A program made the translations under genes and the position numbers. The notes under the pieces were generated by a model. That model was given only the letters and a program-made list of their open reading frames with translations, searched no databases and was not told the DNA's origin. A stretch of 64,000 nucleotides of DNA from Apricaphanius iberus (lineage: Eukaryota > Chordata > Actinopteri > Cyprinodontiformes > Aphaniidae): positions 558,001-622,000 of the forward strand of contig JAPXFQ010001946.1 of the NCBI GenBank assembly GCA_028564705.1, written 5' to 3'. This document shows, in pieces, positions 1 through 9,409 of the stretch; position 1 is the first letter of the stretch, and the number at the start of each line of letters is the position of its first letter.

Positions 1-1787
1 CAGTCCGCCACCCCATTGTGCTTACCAGCAACGTGTTGAATGTCCGTGGTAAACTCCGAGATGGCGGCCAGCTGCCGCTGCTGTCGGCCAGACCAAGGAT
101 CCGAGACTTTGACCAGGGCAAAGGTCAACGGCTTATGATCCACAAATGCCGTGAACCGGCGGCCCTCCAACAGGAAACGGTATTTACGAGTGGCAAGGAA
201 AAGAGCCAGGAGTTCCCTGTCGAACGTGCTGTATCTCCTCTCTACAGTGCGGAGCTGCCTGCTGAAGAAAGCGAGGGGCTGCCAGGCTCCCGCCACCCAC
301 TGCTCGCACACCGCGCCCACAGCAATGTCCGACGCATCTGTAGTGAGAGCCAGTGGAGCCGAGGCAGAGGGGTGCGCCAACAAGGCAGCCCCTGCCAGAG
401 CGGCCCTGGCAGCCTTGAACGCCTGCAACCTGTCAGAGGACCAGGTCACCTTCTGCGACCCCTTCATCCCGCGAAGAGCCTCATACAGGGGATGCATGAG
501 GTGAGCAGCACGAGGGATGAACCGATTATAAAAGTTCACCATGCCCAGGAACTCCTGGAGCTGCTTAACAGTAGAAGGGCGTGGAAAACCCGTTACTGCC
601 TCCACCCGTGCAGGTAACGGAGCAGCCCCCAGCGAGGACACCCGGTGGCCGAGGAAATCAATCTCAGCGAGCCCAAACTGACACTTTGCTGGGTTGATAA
701 TCAGGCCATGAGTACTCAGGCGCCCAAACAACAGACGCAGATGCTCCAGATGTTCGGCAGCCGAAGCACTGGCAACCAAAATGTCATCCAAATAAACAAA
801 CAGAAAAGGTGAATTCCGTAACACAGAGTCCATGAGTCGTTGAAAGGTCTGCGCGGCCCCCCGCAGGCCAAAAGGCATCCGCAAAAATTCGAATAATCCA
901 AATGGGGTTATAATAGCAGTTTTGGAAACATCCGCTTCATGCACAGGCACCTGATGGTTGCCCCGCACTAAATCCACTTTGGAAAAAACGGAAGCGCCAG
1001 CAAGCTGCGCAGAGAAATCCTGAATGTGCGGGATAGGATAGCGGTCCGGTGTGGTGACAGCATTCAGCCGCCGGAAATCACCACACGGCCGCCACCGCCC
1101 CCCCGGCTTAGGCACCATGTGCAGAGGCGAGGCCCATGGACTGTCGGAGCGCCGTACGATCCCCAAGCGCTCCATAGTTGCAAACTCCTCCTTCGCCAGG
1201 GACAGCTTAGCGGAGTCCAGACGCCGCGACCGAGCAAAAACGGGCGGCCCAACTGTAGGGATGAAGTGCTCCACCCCATGCTTAGCGACTGCTGCCGAAA
1301 ACGTCGGTACAGTCAGATCCGGAAATTCAGCGAGGAGGCGCTGATACACATCCCCAACAGCAAGAACCCGGGGCAGGGCCACCGGTTCAGCCTCCCCCAA
1401 AGAGCAGGGGTAGGTGGAAAACGAGACAGGGTCAATCAAACGGCCATTAGACACATCAACGAGCAGTCCATGAGCACATAAAAAATCTGCACCCAAAATA
1501 GGCACTGCAACTGAGGCAACCACAAAATCCCACAAAAACTGACGTCCAGAAAAAGAAACAGTCACAGACCTTGAGCCAAACGTACGGATGGTAGTCCCAT
1601 TAGCCGCACTCAGCGGGGGTCCCCGGCCGTCCCCATGCACATCGACGGCAGACGCAGGCAGGATACTCCTCTGGGCGCCGGAATCCACCAACCAACGCCG
1701 TCCAGACACGTCATCTGTGACGAAGAGCAGCTTGTCCACCCCGCCAGAGCCCACAGCCGCTACTGAGCACTGGTCCTGGCGTTTCCC
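1..1787 (-). CDS. pol: Gypsy Pol (protease, RT, RNase H), C-terminus outside window
   Basis: I translated the minus strand from 1787 to 1 and met no stop codon. Domains in order: aspartic protease with active-site DSGA (1674-1685) in the context [17 protein letters not shown]; a linker; reverse transcriptase with the block [14 protein letters not shown], the segment [15 protein letters not shown], and catalytic YLDD at 783-794; then RNase H with the catalytic context TDASD at 327-341 and the motif [10 protein letters not shown] near 120-150. The product would be a Gag-Pol fusion, because this frame is entered from gag by a -1 slip at 1781-1787 rather than from its own ATG. The ORF continues past base 1, where integrase is expected. 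Ordinary ORF calling misses it because it has no start codon and no stop in the window. Confidence 0.92.
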
Positions 1788-2499
1788 TGAGCCAGAAAAG
1801 CACACGGCGGCACACAGCGCTTAGCCTTAGCACCGAACCGCCGATGGTAAAAACAAAGTGTGTCCTCCCGCCGGCGACGGTCCGTCACCACGGCCACAGC
1901 GCCCACCTCGTCCGGCGCCGACCAGGAAAGCTCAGGAAGCAGGGCATGCACGCCGCACGGCCGGTTGGCCAGCAGAATCCGGTCCGCCTCCTCCGCCAAG
2001 CCCCTGTAGTCCTTGGTAGCAACCCGCGGCGAGCTCGCTAGCGCAGTACGTACAGGAGGCGGCAGCTGACGGAGGAAAAGCTGCACAAACAAAAAAGAGG
2101 CATCCCCCGAACCGAGCAACGCCAACATGTTCTCCATCAGCTCCGATGGCTTACCATCCCCCAAACCGTTGAGGGACAGGAGCCGGTCTGCCGCTCGGCA
2201 TCCGACAGCTGATACAGCCTTAAAAGCAGAGCCTTAATAGCGGCATATTTACCGTCCGCCGGGGGGTCCCGCAACACGCACATCGCCCGACACGTAGTCT
2301 GAGCATCCAGAGCAGCGACAACATGGTAGTAGCGGGTGTCATCCACAGTAATTCCACGAAGCCGGAACTGGGCCTCAATATGCTGAAACCAGGGCTCCGG
2401 GTCGTGCTGCCAAAACTCCGGAAGCTTAACAGTAGCTTCATAAACCGCAGGAGCAACAACCGGCGCAAGCGGAACGGCATCGCCAGCGGCAAGCGACAT
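1760..2499 (-). pseudogene. gag: Gypsy Gag with one frameshift
   Basis: The start is ATG at 2499, about 20 bases after the primer-binding site. The first block (2499 to about 2193) has the gag-like context KLPEFWQHDPEPWFQHIEAQ and ends LYQLSDAER. The frame then breaks near 2190-2193, consistent with loss of one base, and the remainder resumes in the frame of 2164-1760 (KPSELMENMLALLGSGDAS, then PPPVRTALASSP). The C-terminus has a C-x2-H-x9-C-x3-C arrangement ([18 protein letters not shown]), a possible zinc-binding nucleic-acid finger, and stops at 1760-1762. Gag would form the particle shell. With the frameshift this copy would need Gag supplied by another element. Confidence 0.85.
1781..1787 (-). 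promoter_or_regulatory. GGGAAAC -1 ribosomal frameshift heptamer at the gag/pol junction
   Basis: On the minus strand the gag frame reads CAG GGA AAC, which gives the canonical X XXY YYZ heptamer G GGA AAC. It lies 18 bases before the gag stop TAG (1760-1762). Slipping one base back moves the ribosome exactly into the open pol frame. GGGAAAC is an established -1 slippery heptamer in retroviruses. Just downstream, GCCAG (1776-1780) could pair with CTGGC (1743-1747), but there is no spacer between the heptamer and this stem, so the stimulatory structure is uncertain. Confidence 0.8.
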
Positions 2500-2520
2500 G
2501 GTTGAGAGCGGAAAAAGAAA

Positions 2521-2538
2521 ATCACGTTAGAGTCACCA
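2521..2538 (-). promoter_or_regulatory. Primer-binding site, tRNA-Trp-like
   Basis: The minus strand reads TGGTGACTCTAACGTGAT. The tRNA-Trp primer site known from Rous sarcoma virus is TGGTGACCCCGACGTGAT, so 15 of 18 bases agree, including the obligate TGG that pairs with the tRNA CCA end. It sits one base after the LTR end, as expected for a primer-binding site. The tRNA assignment is an inference, because three central bases differ. Confidence 0.8.
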
Positions 2539-2539
2539 A

Positions 2540-2734
2540 TGTGGAAGGCAAGACAGAGGCGCGGAGAGAACGGAGAAGATGCCAGCAGTTTATTGTTGGA
2601 CTTCACAACCAGAATAACACGAAGGTAAGTATAAACACCACCATATATACAACACTTCCTGATTGTGCAACCAATCCCACCGTGACACATACCCTGGCCA
2701 ATCTGGCGATGAGTGCCCCTAGTGGACCGCCACA
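2540..2734 (-). repeat. 5' LTR of the gypsy element (195 bp)
   Basis: On the minus strand the LTR opens TGTGGCGG at 2734 and closes CTTCCACA at 2540, giving terminal inverted TGTGG/CCACA. It contains a TATATA box near 2643-2648 and a polyadenylation signal AATAAA at 2589-2594. It ends one base before the primer-binding site. The matching 3' LTR is outside the window. Confidence 0.85.
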
Positions 2735-2746
2735 GTGTTCCCTTTG

Positions 2747-2866
2747 ATTACTGGCCCCATTTTGGATATGATGAATCTATCCTTAGAAATGGATATGTAC
2801 CACATGAAATTAAGTTTGCTGTAATTAAACCTTTACTTAAGAAACCCTCGCTCACACTGAATACTT
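2747..2866 (+). mobile_element. L2/Maui-type LINE, short RT fragment
   Basis: The plus strand carries an RT-domain relic. One frame reads ITGPILDMMNLSLE and, after a shift, VPHEIKFAVIKPLLKKPSL, which matches the conserved start of the RT domain in fish L2/Maui LINEs. It is frameshifted and stops at about 2866, where another element begins. The L2 pieces at 6825-7480 share its orientation and may be the rest of the same copy, with a large internal deletion. Confidence 0.6.
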
Positions 2867-2988
2867 AGTGTTGTGTCCTTGGGCAAGACACCTACCGCCC
2901 ACTGGTGTTGGCCATAGGGGCTGATGGTGCGATATGCTAGCCTTGCTTCTGTCACTCTGCCCCAGGGCAGCTGTGACTACAATTGTAG
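2867..2988 (+). repeat. Left half of a split fish LINE/SINE 3' tail
   Basis: The sequence contains GTCCTTGGGCAAGACAC, then GCCCCAGGGCAGCTGTG, typical of a 3' tail found widely in fish genomes (RTE/Expander-like; family name uncertain). It stops at CTACAATTGTAG. The continuation, starting CTTCCACCAGTGTCTGAATG, is found at 6712, so about 3.7 kb was inserted here. Confidence 0.6.
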
Positions 2989-3208
2989 ACATTGAACTCT
3001 TTTAAATCTAAAATTAAAACTTACCTATTTAGACTCGCTTATGAGTAACAGTTTTTACTTGCTTATTTTTAATATTGTCTTAATTATTGTAAATGCTTTC
3101 TTGTGTTAAAAACTGTGAGCTTTCTACAGCAAGATCAGTTAATGAACTAAAACTGTGTTTCTACTCACTTGTCCCTACATTGTTGTATTTTCTAGATTAT
3201 TTTCTTAT
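2989..3208 (+). mobile_element. L2/Maui 3' untranslated region, left part
   Basis: AT-rich sequence beginning ACATTGAACTCTTTTAAATC, typical of the L2/Maui 3' untranslated region. It is interrupted at 3209-3221 by the Rex3-like LINE and resumes at 6593, ending in TTGCC repeats at about 6711. It is a 5'-truncated tail with no coding sequence. Confidence 0.65.
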
Positions 3209-3221
3209 TGTAACTGTTCAT
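3209..3221 (+). repeat. Target-site duplication, left copy (TGTAACTGTTCAT)
   Basis: TGTAACTGTTCAT occurs here and exactly again at 6580-6592, bracketing the Rex3-like LINE. A 13-bp perfect duplication is the mark of target-primed reverse transcription. Confidence 0.9.
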
Positions 3222-6200
3222 CCATCCATCCATCTTCCTCCGCTTATCCGGGGTCGGGTCGCGGGGGCAGTAGCCTAAGCAAGGAGACCCAGACTTGCCT
3301 CTCCCCGGCCACTTGGGCCAGCTCCTCGGGAGGAATCCCGAGGCGTTCCCAGGCCAGCTGGGAGACATAATCTCTCCAACGGGTCCTGGGTCTTCCCCTG
3401 GGTCTCCTCCCGGTGGGACATGCCCGGAACACCTCACCAGGGAGGCGTCCAGGAGGCATCCTGACTAGATGCCCGAGCCACCTCAACTGGCTCCTCTCGA
3501 TGTGGAGGAGCAGCGGCTCTACTCTGAGCTCCCTCCGGATGACCGAGCTTCTCACCCTATCTCTAAGGGAGAGCCCAGCCACCCTACGGAGGAAACTCAT
3601 TTCAGCCGCCTGTATCCGCGATCTCGTTCTTTCGGTCACCACCCAGCGTTCGTGACCATAGATGAGGGTAGGAACGTAGATCGACCGGTAAATCGAGAGC
3701 TTCGCCTTTCGACTCAGCTCTCTCTTCACCACGACAGACCGGTACAGCGCCCGCATGACTGCAGACGCCCTACCAATCCGTCCATCGATCTCCCGCTCCA
3801 TTTTTCCCTCATTCGTGAACAAGACCCCCAGATACCTAAACTCCTCCACTTGAGGAAGGACCTCATCCCCAACCCGAAGAGAGCACCCTACCCTTTTCCG
3901 ACTCAAGACCATGGTCTCGGATTTGGAGGTGCTGATCCTCATCCCAGCCGCTTCACACTCGGCTGCGAACCGCTCCAACGAGAGCTGTAGATCACGTTCA
4001 GACGAAGCCAACAAGACCACATCATCTGCGAAAAGCAGAGACCCGATCCTGAGGTCACCAAAACGGATCCCCTCAACACCTTGGCTGCACCTAGAAATCC
4101 TGTCCATAAACGTTATGAACAGGATCGGTGATAAAGGGCAACCTTGGCGGAGTCCAACTCTCACTGGAAACGAGTCCGACTTACTGCCGGCAATGCGAAC
4201 CAGACTCTGACACCGGTCATATAGGGACCTAACAGCCCGTATCAGAGGGCCTGGTACCCCATACTCCCGGAGTACCCCCCACAGGACACCCCGAGGGACA
4301 CGGTCGAACGCCTTCTCCAAGTCCACAAAGCACATGTAGACTGGTTGGGCGAACTCCCACGCACCCTCCAGGACCCTGCCGAGGGTGTAGAGCTGGTCCA
4401 GTGTTCCACGGCCAGGACGAAAACCGCATTGTTCCTCCTGGATCCGAGGTTCGACTATCCGTCGTACCCTCCTCTCCAGAACCCCTGAATAGACCTTACC
4501 AGGGAGGCTCAGAAGTGTGATCCCCCTGTAGTTGGAACACACTCTGTGGTCCCCCTTTTTAAAGAGGGGGACCACCACCCCGGTCTGCCAATCCAAGGGA
4601 ACTGCCCCCGATGTCCACGCAATATTGCAGAGCCGCGTCAACCAACACAGCCCTACAACATCCAGAGCCTTGAGGAACTCCGGCCGAATCTCATCCACCC
4701 CCGGAGCCTTACCACCGAGGAGCTTTTTAACAACCTCGGCGACTTCAGCCCCAGAGATTGGAGAGTCCGTCCCAGAGTCCCCAGACTCTGCTTCCAAACA
4801 GGAAGGCGTGTCGGTGGGATTGAGGAGGTCTTCGAAGTATTCCATCCACCGACCCAAAACGTCCCGCGTTGAGGTCAGCAGCACACCGCCCCCACTGTAA
4901 ACAGTGTTGGCGGCAGACCGCTTCCCCCCCCTGAGACGCCGGATGGTGGACCAGAATCGCTTCGAAGCCATACGGAAGTCGTTCTCCATGGTCTCTCCAA
5001 ACTCCTCCCACGCCCGAGTTTTTGCCTCAGCGACCATCCGAGCCGCACTCCGCTTGGCCTGCCGGTACCTATCAGCTGCTTCCGGAGTCCCACAGGCCAA
5101 GAAGGCCCGATAGGACTCCTTCTTCAGCTTGACAGCATCCCTCACCGCCGGTGTCCACCAGCGGGTTCGAGGGTTGCCGCCACGACAGGCACCAACTACC
5201 TTGCGGCCACAACTACGGTCAGCCGCTTCGACAATGGAGGCACGGAACATGGCCCATTCGGACTCAATGTCCCCCGCCTCCCCCGGGACGTGTTTGAAGT
5301 CCTGTCGGAGGTGAGAGTTGAAACCCCTTCTGACAGGAGACTCCGCCAGACGTTCCCAGCAGACCCTCACAACACGTTTGGGCCTACCAGGTCTGTCCGG
5401 CGTCTTCCCCCACCACCGGAGCCAACTCACCACCAGGTAGTGGTCGGTGGATAGCTCCGCCCCTCTCTTCACCCGAGTGTCCAAAACATGCGGCCGCAGG
5501 TCAGATGAAACGACAACCAGGTCGATCATCGAGCCGCGGCCTAGGGTGTCCTGGTGCCAAGTGCACACATGAACACCCTTATGCTTGAACATGGTGTTCG
5601 TTATGGACAATCCATGACGAGCACAGAAGTCCAACAACAAAACACCGCTCGGGTTCAGATCGGGGGGGCCATACCGCCCAACCACGCCTCTCCAGGTCTC
5701 ACTGTCATTGCCAACGTGAGCGTTGAAGTCTCCCAGGAGAATGAGGGAGTCTCCAGAAGGAGCACTCTCCAGCACCCCCTCCAAGGACTCCAAGAAGGGT
5801 GGGTAGTCTGATCTACTGTTCGGTGCATAAGCACAAACAATAGTCAGCACCCGTCCCCCCACCCGTAGGCGGAGGGAGGCTACCCTCTCACTCACCGGGG
5901 TAAACCCCAACGTACAGGCGCCGAGATGGGGGGCAACAAGTATGCCCACCCCAGCTCGGCGCCTCTCACCGGGAGCAACTCCAGAGTGGAAGAGAGTCCA
6001 ACCCCTCTCGAGGAGACGGGTTCCAGAGCCAGAGCCATGCGTCGAGGCAAGGCCGACGATGTCCAGTCGGAACCTCTCAGCCTCGCACACCAGCTCCGGC
6101 TCCTTCCCCACCAGAGAGGTGACGTTCCACGTCCCAAGAGCCAGCTTCTGCAGCCGAGGATCGGACCGCCAAGGTCCCCGCCTTCGGCCACCGCCCGTCT

Positions 6201-6579
6201 TGCACGGCACCCGACCCCTATGGCCCCTCCCACAGGTGGTGAGCTCATGGGAAGGGGGGCCCATGTTTCCTCTTCGGGCTAAGCCCGGCCGGGCCCCATG
6301 GAAAAAGGCCCGGCCACCAGGCGCTCGCCAACGTGCCCCACCTCCAGGCCTGGCTCCAGAGTGGGGCCCCGGTGACCCGCGTCCGGGCGAGGGAACACTA
6401 GATCCATTTATTTTGTTCATCATAGGGGTCGTCGGGCTGCGCTTTGTCTGATCCCTCACCTAGGACCAGTTTGCCATGGGTGACCCTACCAGGGGCATAA
6501 AGCCCCAGACAACATAGCTCCCAGGATCATTGGGACACTCAAACCCCTCCACCGCGATAAGGTGGCAGCCAGGGAGGGG
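3222..6579 (-). mobile_element. Full-length Rex3-like (RTE clade) LINE
   Basis: A 3358-bp GC-rich element on the minus strand. It has a short 5' untranslated region (6460-6579, beginning CCCCTCCCTGGCTGCCACC), one long intact ORF, and a short 3' end with ATGGATGGATGG repeats at 3222-3235. Perfect 13-bp target duplications flank it. The length, single ORF, very short 3' end and GATG-type tail fit the teleost Rex3/RTE family. The intact ORF and exact duplications point to a recent insertion that may be competent for movement. Confidence 0.92.
3244..6459 (-). CDS. Rex3/RTE ORF: AP-endonuclease plus reverse transcriptase, 1071 aa
   Basis: The protein nicks target DNA and copies its own RNA into the nick. 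The first about 110 residues are Gly/Arg/Pro-rich. The AP-like endonuclease follows: WNVTSL near residue 110, GDFNAH near 242-247, and STDHYLV near 337-343, the histidine motif of this nuclease family. The RT domain holds [68 protein letters not shown] and the catalytic FADD near residue 810. The C-terminus is basic ([16 protein letters not shown]). There is no internal stop or frameshift. The ATG at 6459 is the first in frame, and the true start could be one of the later Mets. Neighbouring shorter ORFs in this span are shadows of this gene. Confidence 0.93.
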   Translation of the reverse strand: MRDQTKRSPTTPMMNKINGSSVPSPGRGSPGPHSGARPGGGARWRAPGGRAFFHGARPGLARRGNMGPPSHELTTCGRGHRGRVPCKTGGGRRRGPWRSDPRLQKLALGTWNVTSLVGKEPELVCEAERFRLDIVGLASTHGSGSGTRLLERGWTLFHSGVAPGERRRAGVGILVAPHLGACTLGFTPVSERVASLRLRVGGRVLTIVCAYAPNSRSDYPPFLESLEGVLESAPSGDSLILLGDFNAHVGNDSETWRGVVGRYGPPDLNPSGVLLLDFCARHGLSITNTMFKHKGVHVCTWHQDTLGRGSMIDLVVVSSDLRPHVLDTRVKRGAELSTDHYLVVSWLRWWGKTPDRPGRPKRVVRVCWERLAESPVRRGFNSHLRQDFKHVPGEAGDIESEWAMFRASIVEAADRSCGRKVVGACRGGNPRTRWWTPAVRDAVKLKKESYRAFLACGTPEAADRYRQAKRSAARMVAEAKTRAWEEFGETMENDFRMASKRFWSTIRRLRGGKRSAANTVYSGGGVLLTSTRDVLGRWMEYFEDLLNPTDTPSCLEAESGDSGTDSPISGAEVAEVVKKLLGGKAPGVDEIRPEFLKALDVVGLCWLTRLCNIAWTSGAVPLDWQTGVVVPLFKKGDHRVCSNYRGITLLSLPGKVYSGVLERRVRRIVEPRIQEEQCGFRPGRGTLDQLYTLGRVLEGAWEFAQPVYMCFVDLEKAFDRVPRGVLWGVLREYGVPGPLIRAVRSLYDRCQSLVRIAGSKSDSFPVRVGLRQGCPLSPILFITFMDRISRCSQGVEGIRFGDLRIGSLLFADDVVLLASSERDLQLSLERFAAECEAAGMRISTSKSETMVLSRKRVGCSLRVGDEVLPQVEEFRYLGVLFTNEGKMEREIDGRIGRASAVMRALYRSVVVKRELSRKAKLSIYRSIYVPTLIYGHERWVVTERTRSRIQAAEMSFLRRVAGLSLRDRVRSSVIRRELRVEPLLLHIERSQLRWLGHLVRMPPGRLPGEVFRACPTGRRPRGRPRTRWRDYVSQLAWERLGIPPEELAQVAGERQVWVSLLRLLPPRPDPG

Positions 6580-6592
6580 TGTAACTGTTCAT
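6580..6592 (+). repeat. Target-site duplication, right copy (TGTAACTGTTCAT)
   Basis: Exact partner of 3209-3221. Joining the flanks across one copy restores continuous L2 3' tail sequence, so the Rex3-like element is the younger insertion. Confidence 0.9.
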
Positions 6593-6711
6593 TTGTATTA
6601 TAATCATCTAACTGATTTATGCTGTGAAGTAGTCTTAATCATGTAAAGCACGTTGAATTACGCTGTGTTGAAAGTGTGCTATACAAATAAAATTGCCTTG
6701 CCTTGCCTTGC
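6593..6711 (+). mobile_element. L2/Maui 3' tail, right part with TTGCC repeats
   Basis: Continues the tail broken at 3208. It has the usual end GTGCTATACAAATAAAATTGCC and then repeated TTGCC, the 3' terminal repeat of L2/Maui LINEs. Confidence 0.7.
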
Positions 6712-6812
6712 TTCCACCAGTGTCTGAATGTGAGAGTGAATGAATAGTGGAATTGTAAAGTGTTTTCAGTTTCTTGAAAAGTGCTATATAAAGGTAATCT
6801 ATTATTATTTAT
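6712..6812 (+). repeat. Right half of the split LINE/SINE 3' tail
   Basis: Begins CTTCCACCAGTGTCTGAATG and ends in AAAGTGCTATATAAAGG followed by TTATTATT. It continues the sequence broken at 2988, so the L2 tail carrying Rex3 was inserted into it. Confidence 0.6.
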
Positions 6813-6824
6813 TATTACATGTTG

Positions 6825-7480
6825 CGTTGAGCAAATGAACAGCACTAGGCTGGTTTAAATCATATTTGTCCAAAAAATGGCATTAAACAGGAGTCTGGTA
6901 ATTACGTAAAGAACCTCAGTATTATTTTTGACCAAGACTTGACATTCAAATCCCATATTAAACAGTTTCTAGGATTTACTTCTTTCAGCACTGGAATTTT
7001 GCCAAAAGTGAAAAACATCCTGTCCAGGAGTGATGGTGAGAAACTAGTCCATGCATTTGTTACTTCGAGGCTGGATTACTATACTTCTTTACTATTAGGA
7101 AGTCTCCAAAATGTAATTAAAATCCTTAAGTTGATCCAATGATGAATATTAAAAAGAGAGATCACATTTCTCCTGTTTTAGTCTCCCTTCACTTGCTCCC
7201 TGTTAAATCCAGAATAGAATTGAAGAGCCTCATTTTTACATACGAAGCCTTCAATAATCAAGCTTCAGTCTTACAAGCGTGCCTTTATTGTTCTATATAT
7301 TCCTAACAAAGCACTTTACTCTCAGACTGCAGGTTTACAGGTAGTTCCTATGGTTTCTAAAAGTAGAATGAAGGCAGATATATTAGTTATCCCCTCCTGT
7401 GGAACCAGCTCCCAGTTTTAGTCTGTGAGACAGAGACCCTGTCTACTTTTAAGACCAGGCTTAAATCTTTTTATTTTTTT
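6825..7480 (+). pseudogene. L2/Maui LINE, C-terminal RT region, decayed
   Basis: Frames shift, but the L2 protein is recognisable: LGWFKSYLS near 6850; an open stretch of 67 codons at 6939-7142 with KSHIKQFLGF and VTSRLDYYTSLLLGS; then FTYEAFN and IPNKALYSQTAGLQVVP; and CGTSSQF near 7400. This is the region after the RT catalytic motif in L2. The middle of the domain is missing, so it is either internally deleted or a composite of two copies. It is not functional. Confidence 0.75.
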
Positions 7481-7504
7481 GATATTGGTTAATGTGACTC
7501 TGCG

Positions 7505-8003
7505 ATACTGTGTGGACATCGGGGGCAGTTCCCTTATATTGGCAGACCGGGGTGGTCAACTATAGGGGGATCAAACTTCTGAACCTCTCTGGTAAAGTCT
7601 ATTCAGGGGTTTTGGAGAGGAGGGTTTGACGGATACTCGAACCTCAGATTCAGGAGAAACAAAGTGGTGTTCATCCTGGCCTTGGAACACTATACAAGCT
7701 CTACACCTTCAGCAGGGTACTGAAGGGTGCGTGGGAGTTCACCCAACCGGTCTACATGTGTTTTTTGGACTTGGAGAAGGCGTTCGACCATGTCCCTTGG
7801 AGAATCCTGTGGAGGGTCCTCCGGGAGTATGGGGTACCAGGGCCTTTGATACGGGCTGTTATGTCCCTTTGTGACCGGTGTCAGAGTTTGGTTGGCATTG
7901 CCGGCAGTGAGTCGGACTTGTTTCCAGTGAGAGTTTGACTCCGCCAATCCCGTTCATAACATTTATGGACAGGATTTCTAGGCGCAGCCAAGATGTTGAG
8001 GGT
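7505..8003 (+). pseudogene. Rex3/RTE LINE fragment, RT domain, truncated at both ends
   Basis: The plus strand carries a decayed copy of the same family as 3222-6579. It begins near TGGACATCGGGGGCAGTTCC and includes CFLDLEKAFDHVPWRILW and [20 protein letters not shown] (open at 7756-7938), with FMDRIS coding sequence near 7960. A stop interrupts it at about 7938, and the FADD motif is missing. It is clearly older than the intact copy. Confidence 0.85.
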
Positions 8004-8107
8004 AAAGTAACAGTAAAGTAACAAAATATGTTACAAAATACACTTCAAAGAAGGTATTCAGTATTATGTAACTAAATACATTTACAAAGTATTCTCCCCA
8101 CCACTGA
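8004..8107. repeat. Probable transposon terminal segment (AAGTAAC-rich)
   Basis: Contains repeated AAAGTAACA and ends TTCTCCCCACCACTG. Fish hAT-like and related MITEs often end in this way (CAGTG at the tip, followed by GTTACTTT-type repeats). No partner end was found. Confidence 0.3.
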
Positions 8108-8594
8108 GTGTCACACAGACAGTCAACAAATGCTGGCAGACAGAGTAAAACAGGATATGGACAATGAGCAAAGACAGGGATGACAAAAACGCTGCTGCAT
8201 AGTACATTTCGTAAGTTCTGTGGTGCTTGATTGTGTTACACTCATTGTTGCTGCTCTTTCTAGTGTTCTAGTCTTGTCACCTTCCGGAGGAACTATGACA
8301 AGGTTATATTATTTGTTTAATTTAAATAAAAATGTTTAGGGTAATATAATTTTGTATTTGAGCCAGAATGAATAATTCCAAGTTTCTATGCATTGCAGAT
8401 GAAGTGTTTGTAATTTACAATATTTGTTGATTTGTTGTGTGCATCTGAAATACAGTAATCAAAATATCTCCATTAACAAAAAAGAACATTCTCAAAATAA
8501 TCTGGAAATAAGTTTCATTGATCCTTTCTTTTGCGTTTAAATATTTTTTTTACTATGTAGTGGCATCAGCCATATTTTATGGTGTTGTATGTTG
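8108..8594. other. No gene seen
   Basis: AT-rich sequence with no recognisable coding, RNA or repeat signal. Confidence 0.5.
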
Positions 8595-8935
8595 AAGCAG
8601 CAGTTTATCAACAGCTCAGAGGAAGAGGTTGGATAAACTCATCAGGAAAGCCAGCTCTGTTCTAGGATGTACCCTGGATCCAGTGCAGGTGGTGGGAGAC
8701 AGAAGGACTATGGCCAAAATACCTGATGGTTAGGGTCTCCCACCCCACGCATGAAGATTTTGCTGAATTTTAACTCCTTTAACACAGACTGCTGCATCTT
8801 AAATGCATGAAGGAGCGTTTGCAAAGGTTCTTCCTCCCTGCAGCTGTTAGACTTTACAACCAAAACTGCTTCCGCTGAAAATTGAACTAAGTCCTCCAAT
8901 TAACATTTCTACTGCTGTAATTCGCACCTGTGCAG
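8595..8935 (+). pseudogene. CR1/L2/Rex1-like LINE, C-terminal fragment
   Basis: With frameshifts the plus strand encodes RLDKLIRKASSVLG, then LDPVQVVGDRR, and further on FFLPAAVRLYNQN. This is the usual C-terminal end of a fish LINE group in which FADDT-type RTs are common. The same C-terminal layout is intact at 59440-59748. Clade assignment (CR1, L2 or Rex1-Babar) is not resolved by eye. Confidence 0.6.
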
Positions 8936-9004
8936 TGGTGCAGTGGGTGAGACGAGTGTTCAAGCAAAACTGAGTGCCTGTATAGTTCAGTCAGAGGAAG
9001 TTGG

Positions 9005-9345
9005 CGTGCTGTGATTATTTTGCTTGCCTGATTAATTATAGGGGATGATGGTGGGGAAATTTAACCGAGTTGAAATGTTATAGGTGAGAATGGATTCAAT
9101 AAGAGATCTATAAACAAGCATTAGAATGTATTTGCTTATGTGGATTGCTCTGTTTCCTGAGCAGGTGGAGGCGTTGTGCTTTTTTTTTTGTAAATCGAGC
9201 TTACATGTTCAGAGAAGGATGGGCAGTCGTCAATCTCTTTCCCCAGGTACTTAAAACTCTAAACATTCTCCACTACCTGAGTAGTGGATGCTGAGTGGCT
9301 GGAACAAGATCTCTTGTTTTTTTTCCCCTCTCAGTTCACAGCACA
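9005..9345 (-). pseudogene. LINE RT C-terminal fragment on the opposite strand
   Basis: The minus strand shows a frame-shifted ESFKYLG-type motif near 9250 (FRVLSTWGK in one frame), followed by KKA/LLRK-like and VYRSLIESILTYN segments (near 9030-9130). These are the post-catalytic RT motifs of non-LTR elements. It lies between two plus-strand LINE tail pieces and so was probably inserted into them. Confidence 0.45.
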
Positions 9346-9409
9346 GCTCCTTGGTTAGCATTGCTTAGCAATGTTCAGCTCCAGTGATTTATCAGCAAAC
9401 GTTTGGACA

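Larger units (their letters stand above)
1..2734 (-). mobile_element. Ty3/gypsy LTR retrotransposon, 5' part, runs off the left edge
   Basis: Reading leftward from 2734 the order is LTR, primer-binding site, gag, -1 frameshift site, then pol with protease, reverse transcriptase and RNase H. This order identifies a Ty3/gypsy (Metaviridae) element. Integrase and the 3' LTR would lie beyond base 1, so LTR identity (age) and target duplication cannot be read here. The element is GC-rich against an AT-rich background. Its pol is open throughout the visible part, while gag has one frameshift, so this copy is young or was recently defective. Confidence 0.93.

Noticed and set aside
18..617. 199-codon plus-strand ORF at the left edge
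   Set aside because: It is the antisense shadow of the gypsy RNase H/RT frame, which has clear catalytic motifs on the minus strand.
1026..1481. 151-codon plus-strand ORF
   Set aside because: Shadow of gypsy pol; composition reflects the GC-rich antisense strand.
3469..6451. Many plus-strand and alternative minus-strand ORFs of 60-173 codons
   Set aside because: All overlap the intact Rex3-like ORF and have no family motifs.
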